Counted from the stretch's first letter, positions 38,090-47,820 are shown. The stretch is 64,000 nt of DNA from Pseudoalteromonas sp. Scap06 (GCF_013394165.1 NZ_CP041330.1:2596501-2660500), one strand, 5' to 3'. Program-made: numbers and translations. The notes: a model not told the origin generated them from the sequence alone.

Positions 38090-40218
38090 GATTTGGCCTA
38101 CGCAGTAAATTTATTCTACTTTCATGCTTTTTGTTTTTGTTGCCATGGTTAGGCTACGAGTACGTATGGGAAATGGAAAAGTTTTTACGCCAAGGCCAAG
38201 AAAAAACGCTCGTAGGCACTACACGCGCACTGGCAACAGCCCTGCACGAACGCCCCGCTTTATTTGACGAACAAACCAACTTTTTAGATCAAGTTGTAAA
38301 AGGCCGCGATCTCTATGCTTATAATTTAAAAAGCCCAATTCAGCTCGATGGTAAACTCAGCGACTGGGACGCTTACCAATCGCTATTTTGGCTGTATGAC
38401 AAACGCTACTTACAAACAGCCAATGATAACCATCAACTGAACAACTTATCATTTAGCCACATGGTAGGTAAGTTTGATAATTACTTATATGCTGTATTTA
38501 AAGTCACAGATGACACTGTAATTTACCGTGCTAAAAACAGCCTCAGCATTACCAATAATGACTATGTAAAAATTGGCCTAAAAAACCCTGATGGGCAATT
38601 TAATACTTATATTATTGCTCCGCGCCAAGATGGCTGGGTCAACGCATTTGATGCCAACAGTAAAATGCCTTTTACTAAAATTCAGGGTTTCTTTAAAAAA
38701 ACTGAAACAGGTTATAACCTTGAGCTGCGCTTTCCTTTGAGTATGCTTGGCAATAAACTGGGATTTGCCATTGCCGATGTTGATAGTAAACAACCAAACC
38801 AAACCCCTAGTATTATGTCTACATCGAACTTAAATAACCCGAATGATTTAGGTTCGGTACTGGTGCCCTCCCCTGAAATAAACCGTATATTAAAAGGCAT
38901 GGGACACAGCGGCAGTCGCATATGGGTGGTCGATAATCATCACCGTGTATTAGCGCAATCGGGCAGTATTCAAAATGCCGATGGCGTATGGGCCGATGGG
39001 CTAAAAAATCAAGCGCCAAAAACTGCGTGGCAGCGCTTTGAACAGGCCTATTTACATCCTTTGTATTATAAAATTTTAACGCGTCCTGAAGATGAATTTA
39101 TAGATACCTTACACGATGTAGCTTCAATGCAAGGCGCTCATTTAGCCAAAGCACTGAAAGGTCAACCGGCCTCGTCTTGGCGACTCACTCCCGATAACAA
39201 AGCGGTAATATTATCGGCTGCGTATCCTATTTGGATTGAGGATAAGGTTATTGGGGCAGTTATAGCTGAAGAAACCACCAATGGCGTGCGTACACTGCGT
39301 AATAAATCGCTGGAAAAACTATTTAATGTGATTTTAGCGGTCATGTTAATTGGCACAGTCACTTTGTTCTTTTTTGCTTCGCGTATATCGAGCCGTATTA
39401 GGCGACTACGAGATACAGCAGAGCAAGCCATTGATGCGCAAGGACGAGTAACGGGCCATATAAATTACAGCGATGCCAATGACGAAATTGGCGATCTGTC
39501 GCGTAGCTTTTCAAATATAGTGAGCCGACTTGGTGGCTATACCGATTATTTAGAAAATATGTCGTCGCGCTTATCTCACGAGCTGCGCACACCGGTTGCG
39601 GTTGTCCGTTCATCTCTTGAAAACTTACAAAGCTTGCAGCAAAGTGAACTGAGTCAAAAATACCTTGAACGTGCCAGCGAAGGGGTTGAGCGCTTAGGGA
39701 AAATAATTACCACTATGAGCGAAGCTACCCGCCTTGAGCAAAGTATTCAAAGTAATGAGCCAGAGCAGTTTGATTTACAAAAAGTGATTAGTGGCTGTAT
39801 GCAGGGCTACCAACTTACTTATACTAACCAGTTATTTACACTCAACATTTGCCAAAGCACACTGCCAATGCAAGGTGCCCCTGAATTTATAGCGCAACTG
39901 CTCGATAAGCTAATTAATAATGCCTTGGAATTTAGTGAAGCTAACACAGCAATTGAAGTCAGCCTTAAGCAAAATGAAAACAAAGCAACCTTAACGGTAA
40001 GTAATACAGGTACTTTATTGCCTGAGGGACTTACTGAACATATTTTTGATTCTATGGTATCGGTGCGCAGCCAACAAATGCAGCAACAACCGCATTTAGG
40101 CTTAGGGCTTTATATTGTAAGACTAGTGTGTGATTACCACAAAGGTACAGTAACAGCGCACAATAATGAGCAAGGTAATGGGGTGGTATTTACTGTGAGC
40201 TTACCACTTAATAACTAA
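38083..40218 (+). CDS. Dedicated sortase system histidine kinase (PdsS type)
   Basis: This 711-residue kinase has an N-terminal membrane segment (about 10-27), a large extracytoplasmic region and a second membrane segment near 410-430. A HAMP domain follows, then HisKA with the His in SSRLSHELRTPVAVVRSS and a HATPase ending GLGLYIVRLVCDYHKG. The extracytoplasmic part contains SPIQLDGKLSDWDAYQ and a beta-rich region of about 160 residues resembling DOMON or CBM9-type binding modules. This suggests the kinase senses a carbohydrate-like or other ligand. It starts within the regulator's stop (ATGCTGA), so the pair is coupled. Confidence 0.9.
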   Translation: MLRFGLRSKFILLSCFLFLLPWLGYEYVWEMEKFLRQGQEKTLVGTTRALATALHERPALFDEQTNFLDQVVKGRDLYAYNLKSPIQLDGKLSDWDAYQSLFWLYDKRYLQTANDNHQLNNLSFSHMVGKFDNYLYAVFKVTDDTVIYRAKNSLSITNNDYVKIGLKNPDGQFNTYIIAPRQDGWVNAFDANSKMPFTKIQGFFKKTETGYNLELRFPLSMLGNKLGFAIADVDSKQPNQTPSIMSTSNLNNPNDLGSVLVPSPEINRILKGMGHSGSRIWVVDNHHRVLAQSGSIQNADGVWADGLKNQAPKTAWQRFEQAYLHPLYYKILTRPEDEFIDTLHDVASMQGAHLAKALKGQPASSWRLTPDNKAVILSAAYPIWIEDKVIGAVIAEETTNGVRTLRNKSLEKLFNVILAVMLIGTVTLFFFASRISSRIRRLRDTAEQAIDAQGRVTGHINYSDANDEIGDLSRSFSNIVSRLGGYTDYLENMSSRLSHELRTPVAVVRSSLENLQSLQQSELSQKYLERASEGVERLGKIITTMSEATRLEQSIQSNEPEQFDLQKVISGCMQGYQLTYTNQLFTLNICQSTLPMQGAPEFIAQLLDKLINNALEFSEANTAIEVSLKQNENKATLTVSNTGTLLPEGLTEHIFDSMVSVRSQQMQQQPHLGLGLYIVRLVCDYHKGTVTAHNNEQGNGVVFTVSLPLNN

Positions 40219-40232
40219 AGGTTCCCTAGAAG

Positions 40233-40529
40233 CTATGCCTCTTTTTTTAACAAGCGATACAAAGTATCCATACGCTTATGCGCTTGCTGCACCTTTGCTT
40301 GCGCCTCAACTTTTATAGTTAAGATAAGTAGTAACAACAGATAAAAACTAGGCTGAGCTAATACGTCTGGGAACATCAATGAAACAAATGCGATATAAGC
40401 AAAACTGCCAAATAATCCCTTAAAAATATCAAAGGGTTTAGGTGAGTGTTTTTCAAACTCATCTTCAAGAACTCGTTTTTTTTCAGCTTCGCTTATCGCT
40501 AATTTTGCGTTAATTTGTTCTGGTGTCAT
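40233..40529 (-). CDS. Small membrane protein, unknown function
   Basis: The 98-residue protein has a charged, coiled-coil-like N terminus (MTPEQINAKLAISEAEKKR) and two hydrophobic segments (about 38-56 and 60-75). A basic helical tail ends LYRLLKKEA. The ATG at 40529 is preferred because AAAGGA lies about nine bases upstream. The longer frame begins at 40604 with no such site. It converges on the sortase kinase gene with a 14-base gap. The family is not recognised. Confidence 0.6.
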   Translation of the reverse strand: MTPEQINAKLAISEAEKKRVLEDEFEKHSPKPFDIFKGLFGSFAYIAFVSLMFPDVLAQPSFYLLLLLILTIKVEAQAKVQQAHKRMDTLYRLLKKEA

Positions 40530-40655
40530 TAAATTAAGTCCTTTTAAGATAAATACAATTATGGATATGCAGCTTTCACTATTAAGAATGATAAGCAAAC
40601 TCAATTGTATCGCTATTTGGTAAAAGTGACGAGCAAAAAAGGCTGAAACGTCCTA

Positions 40656-41013
40656 GGGTCTGTTGACCTTTGCGATTAAAATTTGTTCAAACTAGGGGCG
40701 GTTTAATCGCGGCGCGAGGTTTGTAGCCTAGTGGGCTCGATAACTGCTCCTGCGTTATTCTACTGGCTTACATCCATGTAAGAATAAGTAAAAACCGAGC
40801 AAAGCTTCCGCGTCCTGCTCACGCCCCTTACCTACATCCATGTAGGCAACAAATAGTAAATCGCTCCTAGGCAGAACCCGAAGGGCAGCGCCCGTTTGGC
40901 ATTGATGCTACGTTACCGCCTATTTATGGGGAATAACCACACTACATAGGCGCTGCCTTGCCTAAATACCAAACAGACTGCTGCAAATTCAACCTTGAAA
41001 GGTCAACAGACCC
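40656..41013 (-). repeat. MITE-like repeat with terminal inverted repeats, copy 2
   Basis: This is the same element as at 17945-18281 but in the opposite orientation, 358 bases long. The two differ mainly by about 20 extra bases in the part following AGGCAGAACCCGAAGGG. The ends GGGTCTGTTGACCTTT and AAAGGTCAACAGACCC are perfect inverted repeats. They are flanked by TA on both sides (or CTAG as an extension of the palindrome), which could be a TA target duplication. The two internal ACATCCATGT palindromes are conserved. It occupies most of the 530-base gap before cca, where I see no gene. Confidence 0.8.
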
Positions 41014-41064
41014 TAGTTATAGCAAGGACGTTTAAAAATGACTTAATGCAATATTATAATCAGT

Positions 41065-42333
41065 TTAAGTGACCTTGAGAGTGTTAGTGTTTAAAAACGC
41101 TTTAATGCAGTCTATTTCAGCTTGTTTGACCGTTTCGCCTATTTCGGGGCCTTTTTTGCCGCTTTTAAGCGCGTCTTGCACTATCTGTTTTTTATCCATT
41201 TTTTGTAGTTCGTTGTGAATAGCACGTAATTTAGCGGCTTGTGGATAGGGCTTATCCACCAGCGTTTCGCCTCGTCCTTGTGCATCACACTGGCACGCTT
41301 GAGTAAAGGCAATAAAACGCTCTGGATGCACTAGCGCATTTAAATTAGTGACGATTAATTTATGAATAGTTTGCGGTCTTAACTGTTCAAGCGTGTGACA
41401 AAGGGTATGGTTATCACTGGTAAGCACGCCTATATCACGAAAGCGATTAGGCACTTTTAAACGTTCACAAAAGGCCTCAACTACAGCAACCCCTTCACGT
41501 TCATGGCCGCGTAAATTACCGCGTTTTTTATAGCTTAGCGCTTTACCAAAGTCATGGGTTAAAGCAGCAAAACGAGTTTCTAGGTTGAAGCCTAAATCGG
41601 CTGCTCGTCTAAGGACTAGCATGGTATGGACAAACACATCGCCCTCGGGATGATGATTTGCCGGCTGCGGGGTATTTTTCATCTGTTCTATTTCAGGAAA
41701 AATACCTAACCCATCTAATGCTTGAAAATAAAGCTCAGGGTGTTTTTCGCCAAGCGCTTTTTCTGTTTCAAGCCAGACTCGCTCTGGTACTAGATGTTCC
41801 AACTCGCCTTTATTTTTAAGCTCATGCATTAATGCAGTAGTACTTGGATGAATAGACCAGTCGCTACCATAACGCGCTAAAAAGCGAGCAATACGCAATA
41901 CCCGAACAGGGTCTTCTACAAATGCTTGGGTGGTGTGACGCAGTATTTTATTTTTTAAATCAGCTTGACCATTAAATGGATCAATAATAGTGCCGTTTTC
42001 GTCTAGCGCCATAGAGTTAATGGTTAAATCTCGGCGTGCTAAATCTTCTTCAAGGGTTACGTTTGGGCTGGCATCCACCACAAAGCCGGTATAACCTTTA
42101 CCACTTTTACGCTCAGTGCGCCCTAGTGCATATTCTTCTTTAGTGTTTGGGTGTAAGTAAACCGGAAAATCGCTGCCAATGGGTAAAAATCCGAGTGCTT
42201 CCATTGTCTCTGGCGTTTCACCAATAACAACATAGTCATTATCTTTTGATTGTATGTTTAGCAGTTTATCTCGCACTGCTCCACCCACTAGGTAAACTTG
42301 CTTTAAACTCTGTTGCACTTTATTCCCAACCAC
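41065..42333 (-). CDS. cca: CCA tRNA nucleotidyltransferase (multifunctional, with HD domain)
   Basis: Cca adds or repairs the 3' CCA of tRNAs. The nucleotidyltransferase core shows VYLVGGAVRDKLL, the catalytic DNDYVVIG and RRDLTINSMA. A C-terminal HD domain (THDFGKAL) is present, giving the phosphohydrolase activities of the gammaproteobacterial multifunctional enzyme. At 422 residues it is full length. The start is uncertain: GTG at 42333, or GTG at 42318 with GGGA about five bases before it. It is distinct from the pcnB gene at 57015, which belongs to the same superfamily. Confidence 0.95.
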   Translation of the reverse strand: MVGNKVQQSLKQVYLVGGAVRDKLLNIQSKDNDYVVIGETPETMEALGFLPIGSDFPVYLHPNTKEEYALGRTERKSGKGYTGFVVDASPNVTLEEDLARRDLTINSMALDENGTIIDPFNGQADLKNKILRHTTQAFVEDPVRVLRIARFLARYGSDWSIHPSTTALMHELKNKGELEHLVPERVWLETEKALGEKHPELYFQALDGLGIFPEIEQMKNTPQPANHHPEGDVFVHTMLVLRRAADLGFNLETRFAALTHDFGKALSYKKRGNLRGHEREGVAVVEAFCERLKVPNRFRDIGVLTSDNHTLCHTLEQLRPQTIHKLIVTNLNALVHPERFIAFTQACQCDAQGRGETLVDKPYPQAAKLRAIHNELQKMDKKQIVQDALKSGKKGPEIGETVKQAEIDCIKAFLNTNTLKVT

Positions 42334-42453
42334 TACTTTTAAGCTTTTCTTTGATGTTAATCATACCTAATAGTCATTAAAAAATCTGTGTTGTTTGCCA
42401 AGCTTTATTAAGCTCATTACAATAGCGCATTATTTTTTAATACCTAACAGCGA

Positions 42454-42672
42454 ATGAAAAACCACTCAGCAAAAAAAGAACTTATGTTACTGCCCATCCT
42501 TTTGGTGGTTATTATTATGTGTGTTGCAGGGCATTTCTTGCTACAGGCTAATTTTCAAGATAGCCATTTGGTTGAGTATTTGTTAGCTGCAATTCCATTT
42601 GCTATGTTTGGCTTAGTAATAGTAGCCTTTAAAATGGCAGCCAAAAGTGAACAACAAGAAAATGATGAGTAA
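42454..42672 (+). CDS. Small two-span membrane protein, unknown function
   Basis: The 72-residue protein has a basic N terminus, two hydrophobic segments (about residues 11-30 and 42-60) and an acidic, Gln/Asn-rich tail. Both segments are long enough to span the membrane. It is divergent from cca and converges on the transglycosylase gene. No family is recognised; codon use resembles its neighbours and the frame fills the gap exactly, which supports it being real. Confidence 0.55.
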   Translation: MKNHSAKKELMLLPILLVVIIMCVAGHFLLQANFQDSHLVEYLLAAIPFAMFGLVIVAFKMAAKSEQQENDE

Positions 42673-42677
42673 ATAAG

Positions 42678-43829
42678 TTACTGATAGTTTTTTTCTGCTT
42701 TAGTGACTTTGTATAAATAGCGTCTTGATTCTGCACGTGAGTGCTTAGTGGTGAGAATATTATAAAACTGGCTTGCAGTAAGCTGATTTATTTGTGAAAA
42801 CGCCACACTTCTATTTTTATTAAATATGCGCAGTACATTACCCGCCCCGCCGTTATAAGACGAGATCATGGCAAAGTGCTTACTTTTGTCGGTACTAATT
42901 TTGTTTAAGTAGTTATTTTTTAAAATACTTAAATAGGCGCTGCCAATATCAATATTATGTTTTGGATTAAACAATACAGCTTTGGTTGGTTGCCCGGATA
43001 CTTTTTTTATTTTTTGGTATACATCGCGCCCTGCGGTAGCCGGGATCACTTGCATTAATCCATAGGCATTGGATGAACTCACCGCATGTGGATTAAAGCT
43101 ACTTTCGGTTTCAATAATGGCATAAATAAGTGCTGCCGATATTTGATATTTTTTTGCAGCCGCCAGCACATAGTCACTGTATTTTTGTTTTCTTAAATGG
43201 GCATTTTGCTCGACTAAATCAAAACTAACCGACGAAATAACGTGCCCATATTGACGTTGCTTTTTTAAGTTATTATTTACTAAATAACGCGCAAATCGAT
43301 TAGCACGCCAGCTATATTTTATGGGTAACTTATCTTGATCGAGCACTTGTTGGTATAAAAACGGCTCACCTTCTAAAATGGGCGCTTCGCTGGTAAAAAT
43401 ATCGGTTTTATCGGGATCGCTAGAGGTCAGTAAGGTCATAACAATGGCCTGCTGTAACAAGCTTATTGTATTTTTTAACGCGATGGTTTCTACTTTTACA
43501 GTGCCTTGCTCAAAATCAATAATGGCACGAGCTTGGTAATCATTACTGTATTTTACGTATTTTTTGGCACTAGGTTGCTGAGTGTTTTGTTTACCCCACT
43601 TGCGCCCAACAACGCTTTCTAATGCGGCTAAAAGCTGTTTTACGCTACCAACCTGTGCCTTAATAGAACGGTGTGTTTTTTGTGCTTGCTTGTGAATTGC
43701 AACCACGTCAGTAGGATCGTTTTTTACTTGCTTTACCAGTTTATTTAAATCAACAACGGGCGGTAAACCCGACATTGATTTACAGCCACTTAAGCCAACT
43801 AGCAAAAGTATAAACGCATACTTTTTCAC
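42678..43829 (-). CDS. MltC-like membrane-bound lytic murein transglycosylase
   Basis: The 383-residue lipoprotein has the lipobox LVGLSGC with Cys16. An N-terminal domain of about 180 residues of the DUF3393 type found in MltC precedes a C-terminal SLT domain. The catalytic Glu lies in IYAIIETESSFNP, and AYGLMQVIPATAG, with the family Gly and Gln, follows. Such enzymes cleave peptidoglycan between MurNAc and GlcNAc with 1,6-anhydro formation. The closest family is MltC. It is probably anchored in the outer membrane. Confidence 0.9.
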   Translation of the reverse strand: MKKYAFILLLVGLSGCKSMSGLPPVVDLNKLVKQVKNDPTDVVAIHKQAQKTHRSIKAQVGSVKQLLAALESVVGRKWGKQNTQQPSAKKYVKYSNDYQARAIIDFEQGTVKVETIALKNTISLLQQAIVMTLLTSSDPDKTDIFTSEAPILEGEPFLYQQVLDQDKLPIKYSWRANRFARYLVNNNLKKQRQYGHVISSVSFDLVEQNAHLRKQKYSDYVLAAAKKYQISAALIYAIIETESSFNPHAVSSSNAYGLMQVIPATAGRDVYQKIKKVSGQPTKAVLFNPKHNIDIGSAYLSILKNNYLNKISTDKSKHFAMISSYNGGAGNVLRIFNKNRSVAFSQINQLTASQFYNILTTKHSRAESRRYLYKVTKAEKNYQ

Positions 43830-43864
43830 ACAACATCCTAATAAACTTAATAAATCCTCATTTA

Positions 43865-44365
43865 TTATAATACATGATAACCAAACCAGTCAGGTTTAAT
43901 TGTTTGTGCTTGACCACTTGGGGTTAGTTTAATATTAAGCTGGCTATCGAGTAAGTCGATAGCAAAGCAATCATCAACGTCATGTAAATCATCTTTATGT
44001 AGATGGCTAAGCCCTGCGAGTAAATCATTTTTAGCGCGCTGTTTTGCTTCTTCACTACTACTGGCAACATACAAAGCAAAGTCGTGTTGCTCTGCTAGTG
44101 AGTCGCTTCTGTAAGCACCTAAGTTAACAAAATAAAGCTGCTTATTTTGCTCTACATAACTATCAACTACCTCGACTTTATAACCATCAATGTGATTAAC
44201 CGCCATGTAGCTATCCATGTGTACGCTATTTTTGTCGCCTACCCACTGACTTTTAAGCTTGCTATAAGTTTGCTCAATGTTTTGACCTACCACAAAGCGT
44301 ACGTCGTGCATTTCTATGTGGCAACCTTGAATACGCCCACCTAAATACACCATAAATAACTGCAT
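43865..44365 (-). CDS. DUF1543-family protein
   Basis: The protein of 166 residues begins MQLFMVYLGGRIQGCHIEMHDVRFV, described by parts, which is the DUF1543 N terminus. The pattern is repeated partly in a second half (YFVNLGAYRSDSLAEQHDFAL), suggesting an internal duplication. It has no signal peptide or membrane segment. The ATG at 44365 has AAGGAA about eight bases upstream, so it is preferred to an in-frame GTG at 44371. Its function is unknown. It lies just downstream of glrR. Confidence 0.75.
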   Translation of the reverse strand: MQLFMVYLGGRIQGCHIEMHDVRFVVGQNIEQTYSKLKSQWVGDKNSVHMDSYMAVNHIDGYKVEVVDSYVEQNKQLYFVNLGAYRSDSLAEQHDFALYVASSSEEAKQRAKNDLLAGLSHLHKDDLHDVDDCFAIDLLDSQLNIKLTPSGQAQTIKPDWFGYHVL

Positions 44366-44384
44366 GCTCACTTCCTTTTTTAAA

Positions 44385-45734
44385 TTATATTAAGCTATCT
44401 ACGTCAATTTCATGCTTTTTAATTAGCTTATAAAAATCAGAACGATTACGCTTGGCAAGCTTGGCACCTTCGGCCACATTACCCCCTGCCATTTTCAGGG
44501 TATTGATAACGTAATCTCGCTCAAACTCTTTTTTAGCGTCGTTAAGCGAAAGTGGCTCAACGTTATTTTCATTGCTATTTAACGCACTAAGCACTAAATG
44601 TTCAGATATAACGTCACTTGGTGTTAAGGCAACTACCTGCTCCACCACATTTTGTAATTGACGAATATTACCAGGCCAATCATACCTTACCAATGCATGC
44701 ATGGCATCGTTTGCAAAACGTTTTTCTTTTTGCTCCATACGTTTTGCAATATTAGCGCTAAAAAAGTTAGCTAATAAGCTAATATCTTCACGGCGTTCTC
44801 GCAGCGGAGGAAGTTTGAGATTTACTACGTTTAGACGATAATATAAATCTTCTCTAAACTCTTGATTGCTAATAGCTTCAGGCAGGTTTTTATGGGTCGC
44901 TGAAACAATTCGCACATTAATGGGGATCTCTTCTTGAAAACCGACTGGGCGAATGGTTTTTTCTTGCAGCACGCGTAATAACTTAACTTGTAAATTTAGC
45001 GGCATATCACCAATTTCATCTAAAAATAAGGTCCCCCCTTGCGCTTGCTGAAACAGGCCTTGGTGATCTTTTACCGCCCCTGTAAATGCGCCTTTTTTGT
45101 GACCAAATAACTCCGATTCTAATAACTCACCAGGGACTGCACCACAGTTAATAGCCACAAATGGGCCATCACTAACATGGCTGTGCTGATGAATTGCCTG
45201 TGCAAGCAGCTCCTTGCCCGTACCACTAGCACCAGAAATAAGTACATTTACCTGAGTAGGACCTAGTAATTTAACTTGCTCTAGCAAATGCAGCATAGCG
45301 CCACTGCGAGTAACAATATTGCTTTGCGGAGTAATATCATCATTATTCACCCCATGTATTTCTATGGCTTTAGCTAAGCTATCGAATAGCTCATCTTTAT
45401 CAACTGGCTTAGTAATAAAGGCAAAAATACCTTGCTTAGTCGCCTCTACCGCATCAGGAATTGAACCATGAGCCGTCATCATAATTACAGGTAGTGCTGG
45501 GTAGCGGCTTTGCAATTGTCGGTGCAGTGCCATTCCATCCATTTCATCCATTCTTAAATCGGTGATCACCGCATCAAATACTTGGCTTTTAAGTATTTGT
45601 AATGCATTCATGCCACTATCACTGGTTGTTACTTCATAACCTTTTGATTGAATTCGAATTGCCAGTAACTGCAGTAAGCTGGCATCGTCATCAACGAGTA
45701 ACACTTTAGCGCTTGATGGAAGTGTGACTGACAT
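44385..45734 (-). CDS. glrR: Sigma-54-dependent response regulator GlrR (QseF)
   Basis: GlrR is an NtrC-family activator of sigma-54 promoters. The 449-residue protein has a receiver domain with VDDD and Asp in [12 protein letters not shown], an AAA+ domain with [12 protein letters not shown] and the sigma-54 contact loop GAFTGA, and a C-terminal Fis-type helix-turn-helix. All three domains look intact. It is the third gene of glrK-qseG-glrR and overlaps nothing, with a two-base gap after qseG. In Enterobacteria its operator is TGTC-N10-GACA; an exact match lies just upstream of the glrK operon. Confidence 0.94.
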   Translation of the reverse strand: MSVTLPSSAKVLLVDDDASLLQLLAIRIQSKGYEVTTSDSGMNALQILKSQVFDAVITDLRMDEMDGMALHRQLQSRYPALPVIMMTAHGSIPDAVEATKQGIFAFITKPVDKDELFDSLAKAIEIHGVNNDDITPQSNIVTRSGAMLHLLEQVKLLGPTQVNVLISGASGTGKELLAQAIHQHSHVSDGPFVAINCGAVPGELLESELFGHKKGAFTGAVKDHQGLFQQAQGGTLFLDEIGDMPLNLQVKLLRVLQEKTIRPVGFQEEIPINVRIVSATHKNLPEAISNQEFREDLYYRLNVVNLKLPPLRERREDISLLANFFSANIAKRMEQKEKRFANDAMHALVRYDWPGNIRQLQNVVEQVVALTPSDVISEHLVLSALNSNENNVEPLSLNDAKKEFERDYVINTLKMAGGNVAEGAKLAKRNRSDFYKLIKKHEIDVDSLI

Positions 45735-45736
45735 AG

Positions 45737-46249
45737 TTACTGCTCCTTGGTTTCTTCACGTAATAAAAGTTGCTGTTCGATTGCAGCTAATGACGATAAG
45801 GTTTTTTGCATTTCAGCGTTTAATGCTTGCTGTTGTTTTTTGGCATTTATTTGCATTAACACCTGCTGCTTTTGCAGCCATAAATAGTGTTTTATATCGT
45901 CTGGCCAATAGTAAGCCTGATCTAGCTTAAGCAATTGACTCATAACAGTATCAGGGTCGCGACTAAGGTTGACGCATGCGGTATTAAAAAATGCCTTAAG
46001 TGCTTGCTCCCCTAAGTAAGTTTTATTGTCAGGCGTTAATTTAAAGCCACCACATTGATGGGCATGCCATGCAATAACTTGCGCGGCGGGCGGATACATA
46101 AGATCTAGTTTTGGCCGCGGCTTTGGATTGGGCTGAGTTTGAGCTATTAGCTCAGGTTTAGCTGGTGTTTGAGTGTTTGTTAATTCACACCCAGATAAAA
46201 AAACGAGACTGCTGGTTAGCCATAAAATAGCCATTAAACGCGCAGACAT
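45737..46249 (-). CDS. qseG: QseG-like outer membrane lipoprotein
   Basis: The 170-residue protein has a lipobox (LVFLSGC) and a Gln-rich, coiled-coil C terminus. It lies between glrK and glrR, the position of QseG in Enterobacteria, where QseG tunes GlrK activity at the membrane. Pairwise similarity to enterobacterial QseG is not obvious by eye, so the name rests on context. The ATG at 46249 has GGAG about eight bases upstream. It starts one base after the glrK stop. Confidence 0.78.
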   Translation of the reverse strand: MSARLMAILWLTSSLVFLSGCELTNTQTPAKPELIAQTQPNPKPRPKLDLMYPPAAQVIAWHAHQCGGFKLTPDNKTYLGEQALKAFFNTACVNLSRDPDTVMSQLLKLDQAYYWPDDIKHYLWLQKQQVLMQINAKKQQQALNAEMQKTLSSLAAIEQQLLLREETKEQ

Positions 46250-46250
46250 A

Positions 46251-47705
46251 TTATTTAACTCCTTTATTTTTATAGGGGATGACAATGTTAAATCGACAGC
46301 CTTGCGGCTCATTATGCTCAATAGTTAACTTACCCTGTAACTGTTCAACCGACTCTTTTACTATGGTAAGGCCTAAACCACTGCCTTGAAGACTAATCTC
46401 TTTACTGTGTTTACCTTGATAAAAAGCGCCAAAAACATGTTCTTTTTCATGCTCTTTAATACCACAGCCCTCATCAGCAACCTGTATAATTAAGTTATTA
46501 CTTTCTAAACTTAAACTAATCGACACAGCTTGGTTTGGCTTTGAAAACTTTAAACCATTAGAGATTAACTGAATTAAAATCATTTCAATTAATTCTCTCG
46601 GTAAATTAAGTGCAACTGTCGGTAAGCTATTGTGCCAAATAAGCGACTGCTCTCGTGCGTTTAACCTATGTTCAAAATGATTACTTACCTTTTTAATGAG
46701 CTGGTTAAATTCCACTTCACTCACATTATCTTTACTGGTTCGAATCGCGTTATAGCTTAACAAACTGTCTATCATAGTGCGTAATCGCACCATAGATTGA
46801 CTGATTAACCCAAGCACTGCTTTTTGCTCATTATTAATCGGCCCAACAATTTCATCGGCTAATAATTCAGTGCCCTCCACCATAGAGGCCAAGGGTGTTT
46901 TTAGCTCGTGAGTAACATGGCGTAAAAACGTATCTTTTTGCTGCTCTAGCATATGCAATTGCGCTTGCACCCACTGCAATTTGTTACCTAGTTCAATAAG
47001 TTCAGCAGATCCCTGCACCGATATTTTTTGCTGCCAATCTCCTTGGCCTAATTTATCAATAACGGAGGTTAAACCTTTTAAACGGCCACTTATCCGCCAT
47101 AAAAACCCACCCCCAACAAGTAAGGTTAAAGGCGTAAGTGCCACTAACCAGTTTATAAAGGAGGCTTGTAAATTTGTCAGTTTAATTTGGTTTTGAGTGA
47201 TTTTGGCTTCATTGGTTTCGCGAAGCCACATTGTTAGATCTGCCAGTATTTCACTAATTGGCACAAACAACTCTGCTTGCTCACGAGCTTCAACCACCAG
47301 TTTGGTATGCGCTGCTTTTAGCGTATCTGTTAACCTTTGCCATTGTTGAGTACTTTGCTGGCTGCTAGAAAGCTGTTTAAGCTCATTTATATTGTCCAGC
47401 GATGACTGCCATTTATCCACGATAAGTTTATCGAGTGAATCGCTTTTTAAAACCCAATTTTGCCTTGTTGCCCTTTCTAAACTGTTGAGCTCTTGTTTAA
47501 GAGCATTAAACGACTTGGTTACTTGGTAGTTATTACTGACAATTTGCTGCGTGACCGCTAATTGTTTATTTAATACATTTAAAAATACAATAACCACAAT
47601 AGACAAAGGCAAGAGTGACAACAGCATGCTCATTACAAACTGGCCAATCAAATTAGGACGCCAATTTACCAATGCTTTATATTTTTCAGCCATGATTACA
47701 GGCAT
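46251..47705 (-). CDS. glrK: Sensor histidine kinase GlrK (QseE)
   Basis: GlrK phosphorylates GlrR. The 484-residue protein has two membrane segments (about residues 23-45 and 185-205) with a helical periplasmic region between them. A HAMP domain follows, then HisKA with FLRHVTHELKTPLASMVEG and a HATPase with NGLKFS, DEGCGI and GSGLGLTIV. The start is the ATG at 47705, with AGGA about eight bases upstream. It is the first gene of the operon with qseG and glrR, and is divergent from the EF-hand cluster. In Enterobacteria this module responds to cell-envelope stress. Confidence 0.92.
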   Translation of the reverse strand: MPVIMAEKYKALVNWRPNLIGQFVMSMLLSLLPLSIVVIVFLNVLNKQLAVTQQIVSNNYQVTKSFNALKQELNSLERATRQNWVLKSDSLDKLIVDKWQSSLDNINELKQLSSSQQSTQQWQRLTDTLKAAHTKLVVEAREQAELFVPISEILADLTMWLRETNEAKITQNQIKLTNLQASFINWLVALTPLTLLVGGGFLWRISGRLKGLTSVIDKLGQGDWQQKISVQGSAELIELGNKLQWVQAQLHMLEQQKDTFLRHVTHELKTPLASMVEGTELLADEIVGPINNEQKAVLGLISQSMVRLRTMIDSLLSYNAIRTSKDNVSEVEFNQLIKKVSNHFEHRLNAREQSLIWHNSLPTVALNLPRELIEMILIQLISNGLKFSKPNQAVSISLSLESNNLIIQVADEGCGIKEHEKEHVFGAFYQGKHSKEISLQGSGLGLTIVKESVEQLQGKLTIEHNEPQGCRFNIVIPYKNKGVK

Positions 47706-47802
47706 ACACTAATCCTTCACTACTTTTAAGCGCTCTATTATTAAGCGTTCAACTTATACACTCGCTGAACCAAATACATTTTTGAGAGTAAAACCGTTGC
47801 AA

Positions 47803-47820
47803 TGTCGCACAATTGCGACA
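47803..47820 (+). promoter_or_regulatory. GlrR-type upstream activator site (TGTC-N10-GACA)
   Basis: The sequence TGTCGCACAATTGCGACA matches exactly the TGTC-N10-GACA operator known for enterobacterial GlrR (QseF). It is also an extended palindrome. It lies 138 bases upstream of a sigma-54 promoter for the EF-hand genes and 98 bases upstream of the glrK start. Both the location and the exact match support a functional activator site. Confidence 0.75.

Noticed and set aside
37394..40218. The regulator/kinase pair considered as a general envelope two-component system.
   Set aside because: The gene order, divergent to the OmpA-like, substrate and sortase genes, and the kinase's sensor region fit the dedicated sortase set better than a CpxRA- or EnvZ-like pair.
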